A stretch of DNA of 9,339 bases from Ilumatobacteraceae bacterium (GTDB lineage Bacteria > Actinomycetota > Acidimicrobiia > Acidimicrobiales > Ilumatobacteraceae): NCBI GenBank assembly GCA_025456105.1, contig JALOLG010000029.1:1-9339 (forward strand), given 5' to 3'. Positions 6,250 to 9,339 of this stretch are shown piece by piece. A program made the translations under genes and the position numbers. The first letter of the stretch is position 1; each line of letters starts with the position of its first letter. Under the pieces are notes generated by a model. It saw nothing but the letters and a program-made list of their open reading frames with translations. It did no database searches and had not been told where the DNA came from.

Positions 6250-6255
6250 TAGTTT
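6250..6255 (+). promoter_or_regulatory. Possible -10 element for the plus-strand operon
   Basis: TAGTTT in the right arm of the palindrome is the mirror copy of the minus-strand hexamer. It would start transcription near 6262, about 25 bases before ATG 6288. A repressor on the palindrome would cover both -10 elements. No -35 is recognisable. Confidence 0.45.
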
Positions 6256-6276
6256 TCGCTCACATCCGGCTCGCAC

Positions 6277-6283
6277 AGGGGAG
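6277..6283 (+). promoter_or_regulatory. Ribosome binding site of the molybdopterin oxidoreductase gene
   Basis: AGGGGAG lies 4 bases before ATG 6288 (6 bases counted from AGGGG) and supports that start. Confidence 0.6.
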
Positions 6284-6287
6284 TGCC

Positions 6288-8456
6288 ATGACCGTCACCA
6301 CGCACCACACGTTCTGCCGCATCTGCCACGCCAGCTGCCCGATGGAGGTCGACGTCGACGGCACCCGCGTCGTCGCGGTGCGCGGCGTCATGGACGACCC
6401 GCTCTTCGAGGGGTACACGTGCATCAAGGGCCGCCAGTACCCCGACCAGATGGCGAGCCCCGACCGCCTGCTGCGGCCGCTGCGCCGCCGACCCGACGGC
6501 ACGTTCGAGGAGACCACGAGCGCCGAGGCGTTCGACGAGATCGCCGCCGAGCTGCGGCGCATCATCGACACCTACGGACCGCGCGCCGTGGCCAGCTACA
6601 CCGGCACCGGCGGGTACCAGAACTCGGTCGCGGTGCCGATGGCCCGGGCGTTCCACCAGGGCCTCGACTCGCCCTCGTTCTACACGTCGGTCACCATCGA
6701 CCAGCCGGCCAAGAGCACGGCGCCGTTCCGCGTGGGCATCTGGGAGGCCGGGTACCACAACTTCAGCGACGCCGACGTCTCGCTCGCCATCGGGTACAAC
6801 CCGATGGTGTCGAGCTACGGCCCGGTCGGGGGCCTGCAGGGCACCAACCCGTTCGTGGTGATGCGCCGCAAGAAGGCCGAGGGCATGAAGCTCATCGTGG
6901 TCGACCCGCGGCGCACCGAGCTCGCGTCGTTCGCCGACATCCACCTGCAGATCCGCCCGGGTGAGGACCCCACGCTGCTGGCCGGCCTGCTCCACGTGAT
7001 CCTCCGCGAGGACCTGCACGACCACGAGTTCTGCGAGCAGTGGGTCGCCGACCTCGACGAGCTGCGCGCCGCCGTCGAGCCGTACGACCCCGCCTACGTG
7101 GCCGAGCGCTGCGACATCGCCGCCGCCGACCTGGAGGCCGCCGCTCGCATGTTCGCCGCCGGGCCGCGCGGCACCGCCGGCACGGGCACCGGGCCCAACA
7201 TGGCGCCCCACCCGAGCCTCACCGAGCACCTCACGATCGTGCTGAACACCATCTGCGGGCGGGTCAACCGCGAGGGCGACCGGCTCGAGAGCGGGTGGTT
7301 CCTCTACCCCGAGACGCCCAAGCGCGCGCAGGTGATCGCGCCGCGGCCGCCCGCGACCGGTGCGCCCTCGCGGCTCCGGGGTCTGCGCGCCTACCGCGGC
7401 GAGATGCCCACGACGGCGCTCGCCGAGGAGATCCTCACCCCCGGCGAGGGCCGCGTCCGTGCGCTCATCGTCAGCGGCGGCAACCCGGTGGTGGCGTGGC
7501 CCGACCAGGCGCTCACGCTGCGGGCCATGCAGGACCTCGAGCTGCTCGTGGTGATCGACCACCGCATGTCGGCCACTGCCGAGCACGCGCACTACGTGGT
7601 GCCGTGCACGCTGTCGCTCGAGCGCGCGGACGTCCCGCACCTGATGGACCGGTGGTTCCGGGCGCCGTACACGAACTACACCGAGGCGGTGCTGCCCAAG
7701 GCCGGCGACGTGTCGAACGAGTGGGAGGTGTTCTGGGAGCTGGCCCGGCGGCTCGGCTCGCCGATCCCGCTGCCCGGCGGCGAGGTGCCGATGGACGCGA
7801 AGCCCTCCGACGACGACATCATCGACCTCGCGTACGCCGGGTCGCGCATGCCCCTCGACGAGGTGCGGGCGAAGCAGCGCCAGGTGCACCCCGAGCTGGC
7901 GATGGTGGTGCAGCCGGCCGACCCCGAGTGCACCGCGCGCTTCACGGTGGCGCCGGCCGACCTCATGGCCGAGCTGGCCGAGGTCCGCACCGAGCGCACG
8001 GGCGCCGACGTCCTGCTCGGCAGCGCCGACGGCGAGTACCCGTTCCGGTTGGTGAGCCGGCGCCTCAAGTACGCGCTCAACTCGCTCGGGCCCGAGTACC
8101 CGAAGCTGGCCGAGAAGGGCACCACCAACTCGGCGTACATGCACCCCGACGACGTCGCCGAGCTCGGCATCACCGACGGCGCGATCATCGAGATCCGCTC
8201 GCCGCGAGCGGCGCTGTGGGGCGTGGTGGAGTCGGCGCCCGACGTGCGGCGCGGCGTGATCTCGATGGCCCACTCGTGGGGCGGCTCGTCGCTCACCGAC
8301 GAGAAGGTGCGCGACATCGGGGCGCCCACCAACCGCCTGTCGGTCACCGACGAGGGCTACGACCCGGTCACCGGCATGGTGGTGCAGAGCGCCATCCCCG
8401 TCCGAGTCAGCGTCGTCGAGCCGGCGCCGGGTGAGCGCGAGGAGGTACCGGCGTGA
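6288..8456 (+). CDS. Molybdopterin-dependent oxidoreductase, DMSO reductase superfamily
   Basis: This 722-residue enzyme has the N-terminal [4Fe-4S] domain of the family, with Cys10-x2-Cys13-x3-Cys17-x27-Cys45, followed by Lys47. Cofactor-domain landmarks follow: IGYNP (168-172), KLIVVDPRRTELASFADIHLQIRPGED (201-227), GGNPVVAWPD (397-406), and DHRMSATAEHAHYVVPC (424-440). A C-terminal molybdopterin dinucleotide-binding domain starts near 585 (FRLVSRRLKYALNS) and includes HPDDVAELGITDGAIIEI (619-636). The region where formate dehydrogenases and periplasmic nitrate reductases have Cys/Sec bound to Mo reads YTSVTIDQPAKSTAP (132-146), with no Cys. There is no twin-arginine signal, so it should be cytoplasmic. 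It is the first gene of the plus-strand arm and overlaps the Rieske gene by 4 bases. Length is typical for a single-subunit member; reaction and substrate are unknown. Confidence 0.93.
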   Translation: MTVTTHHTFCRICHASCPMEVDVDGTRVVAVRGVMDDPLFEGYTCIKGRQYPDQMASPDRLLRPLRRRPDGTFEETTSAEAFDEIAAELRRIIDTYGPRAVASYTGTGGYQNSVAVPMARAFHQGLDSPSFYTSVTIDQPAKSTAPFRVGIWEAGYHNFSDADVSLAIGYNPMVSSYGPVGGLQGTNPFVVMRRKKAEGMKLIVVDPRRTELASFADIHLQIRPGEDPTLLAGLLHVILREDLHDHEFCEQWVADLDELRAAVEPYDPAYVAERCDIAAADLEAAARMFAAGPRGTAGTGTGPNMAPHPSLTEHLTIVLNTICGRVNREGDRLESGWFLYPETPKRAQVIAPRPPATGAPSRLRGLRAYRGEMPTTALAEEILTPGEGRVRALIVSGGNPVVAWPDQALTLRAMQDLELLVVIDHRMSATAEHAHYVVPCTLSLERADVPHLMDRWFRAPYTNYTEAVLPKAGDVSNEWEVFWELARRLGSPIPLPGGEVPMDAKPSDDDIIDLAYAGSRMPLDEVRAKQRQVHPELAMVVQPADPECTARFTVAPADLMAELAEVRTERTGADVLLGSADGEYPFRLVSRRLKYALNSLGPEYPKLAEKGTTNSAYMHPDDVAELGITDGAIIEIRSPRAALWGVVESAPDVRRGVISMAHSWGGSSLTDEKVRDIGAPTNRLSVTDEGYDPVTGMVVQSAIPVRVSVVEPAPGEREEVPA
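8440..8446 (+). promoter_or_regulatory. Consensus ribosome binding site for the Rieske oxygenase gene
   Basis: AGGAGGT, a full consensus site, lies 6 bases before GTG 8453 and inside the end of the molybdopterin oxidoreductase gene. It decides the GTG start, since no ATG is near. Confidence 0.8.
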
Positions 8457-9339
8457 CGCACGTCGAACCGGCGCACCTCGCCGGCCTGGTCGACCGGCTG
8501 CTGGTGCACCTGGCCGAGGGCACCACCGACTCGGCCGAGTCCACGATGGCCGTGCCGGTGGCCGACTACCTCGACGCCGAGCGGTGGGAGCGCGAGGTCG
8601 AGCGCATCTTCCGACGCTCGCCGGTGATCACCGCGCTGAGCGCGCACCTGCCCGAGCCGGGCTCGTACCGGTCGATCGACATCGCGGGCGTCCCGGTGCT
8701 CACGGTGCGCCAGGCCGACGGCGGGGTGAAGGCGTTCGTCAACGTGTGCCGGCACCGGGGTGCGCTCGTGGTGGAGCACGGCTGCGGCGAGGCGCGGCGG
8801 TTCACGTGCCCGTACCACGCCTGGAGCTACGACACCACGGGCGCGCTGGTGGGCGTGAGCGGCCGCCAGAAGTTCGGCGAGCTCGACGAATCCACCCGCG
8901 GCCTCACCGAGCTGCCGTGCGAGGAGCGGCACGGGTTCGTGTTCGCGATCCTCGACCCGGAGGCCACGCTCGATCTCGATGCGTGGCTCGCGGGATACGG
9001 CGAGATCCTCGAGCCGCTCGGGCTCGCCGGCATGGAGGTGGTCGACGAGCGCGAGCTCGTGGGGCCCAACTGGAAGGTCGCGTACGACGGCTACGTCGAC
9101 GGCTACCACCTCGACATCCTCCACCGCGAGACCCTCGGCAAGGACGTGCTCGGCAACGTCATGACCTGTGACGCGTGGGGGCCGCACCAGCGGATCTCGT
9201 TCGCCCGCCGCACCACCCACGAGCTCGCCGACGTCGCGCCCGAGGACCGCGACGTGATCACCCATCTCGCGCTCGTGGTCACGGTGTTCCCACACGTGTC
9301 GGTGGCGGGCAACACCGGCAGCGCGGTGATGGTGAGCCA
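8453..9339 (+). CDS. Rieske non-heme iron oxygenase, alpha subunit (3' end outside window)
   Basis: From GTG 8453 the frame is open to the right edge, giving 295 residues. The Rieske [2Fe-2S] ligands are Cys99-x-His101 (NVCRHRGA) and Cys119-x2-His122 (CPYHAW), 17 residues apart. The catalytic domain has Asp216-x2-His219-x4-His224 (DGYHLDILH), the two-histidine part of the mononuclear iron site with its bridging Asp; the last iron ligand would lie beyond the window. Such subunits hydroxylate or demethylate organic substrates using O2 and electrons from a reductase. An N-terminal segment of about 40 residues precedes the usual ...RWEREVERIFRRSP entry (44-57). The start overlaps the stop of the previous gene as GTGA, so the pair is co-translated. 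No reductase gene is visible; it may follow downstream. The substrate is unknown. Confidence 0.93.
   Translation, partial: MTHVEPAHLAGLVDRLLVHLAEGTTDSAESTMAVPVADYLDAERWEREVERIFRRSPVITALSAHLPEPGSYRSIDIAGVPVLTVRQADGGVKAFVNVCRHRGALVVEHGCGEARRFTCPYHAWSYDTTGALVGVSGRQKFGELDESTRGLTELPCEERHGFVFAILDPEATLDLDAWLAGYGEILEPLGLAGMEVVDERELVGPNWKVAYDGYVDGYHLDILHRETLGKDVLGNVMTCDAWGPHQRISFARRTTHELADVAPEDRDVITHLALVVTVFPHVSVAGNTGSAVMVS

Larger units (their letters stand above)
6234..6255. promoter_or_regulatory. 22-bp near-palindromic operator overlapping both divergent promoters
   Basis: The site has outer arms AAACTAA (6234-6240) and TTAGTTT (6249-6255), which are perfect inverted repeats around an 8-base centre, TCGACCGG, whose CG/CG pairs continue the symmetry: 9 of 11 base pairs match. 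It is AT-rich in strongly GC-rich surroundings. The size and symmetry are those of operators for dimeric repressors such as TetR/AcrR proteins. It lies in the only intergenic gap between the two gene arms. The regulator gene is not in the window, and its identity is an inference. Confidence 0.72.

Noticed and set aside
6249..8273. Long open frame (674 codons) on the minus strand
   Set aside because: It is fully antisense to the molybdopterin oxidoreductase, is rich in Arg/His/Gly/Val low-complexity runs and has no recognisable domain; a GC-rich codon-bias shadow.
8431..9171. Plus-strand 246-codon frame over the Rieske gene
   Set aside because: Arg/Gly/Ala-rich out-of-frame product; the frame from GTG 8453 carries the intact Rieske and iron-site motifs.
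8357..9295. 312-codon minus-strand frame opposite the Rieske gene
   Set aside because: Antisense shadow with no recognisable motif or ribosome site.

Overview
The window is GC-rich DNA packed with genes. The gene families (an actinobacterial-style DNA polymerase III delta' C-terminus, an F420-dependent luciferase-like oxidoreductase, apparently leaderless promoters) point to an actinomycete, possibly an Acidimicrobiia-type lineage. The phylum is a fair inference; the class is a guess from gene style, not from a marker gene.

Left part (1-2152): the 3' end of a probable holB (DNA polymerase III delta') enters from the left edge. It converges on a minus-strand short-chain dehydrogenase resembling DHRS1. 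Divergent from that dehydrogenase is a two-gene plus-strand MNT/HEPN toxin-antitoxin module: MntA-like nucleotidyltransferase, then HepT-like RNase toxin, overlapping by ATGA. Both convergent junctions (holB/SDR and hepT/P450) carry short hairpins that span the facing stop codons.

Right part (2156-9339): a divergent catabolic or detoxification-type locus. On the minus strand, in order of transcription, are a stand-alone PEP-utilising phosphohistidine protein with no ATP-grasp domain, an LLM-class F420-dependent oxidoreductase (ATGA overlap) and a cytochrome P450 (28-bp gap). On the plus strand are a molybdopterin oxidoreductase with an N-terminal [4Fe-4S] site and a Rieske non-heme iron oxygenase alpha subunit (GTGA overlap), cut by the right edge. 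The 97-bp gap between the two arms holds a 22-bp near-palindrome (6234-6255). Each of its arms contains a TAGTTT -10-like hexamer pointing outward. This layout suggests that one dimeric repressor, perhaps of the TetR type, controls both arms.

The five enzymes together (molybdenum, Rieske, P450, F420 and phosphotransfer chemistry) suggest a multistep pathway acting on an unidentified hydrophobic, aromatic or terpenoid-like compound. The substrate, the regulator, the ATP-grasp partner and the electron-transfer partners are not in the window. No RNA genes, insertion sequences, CRISPR arrays or origins were seen, and no gene-free stretch exceeds 100 bases.
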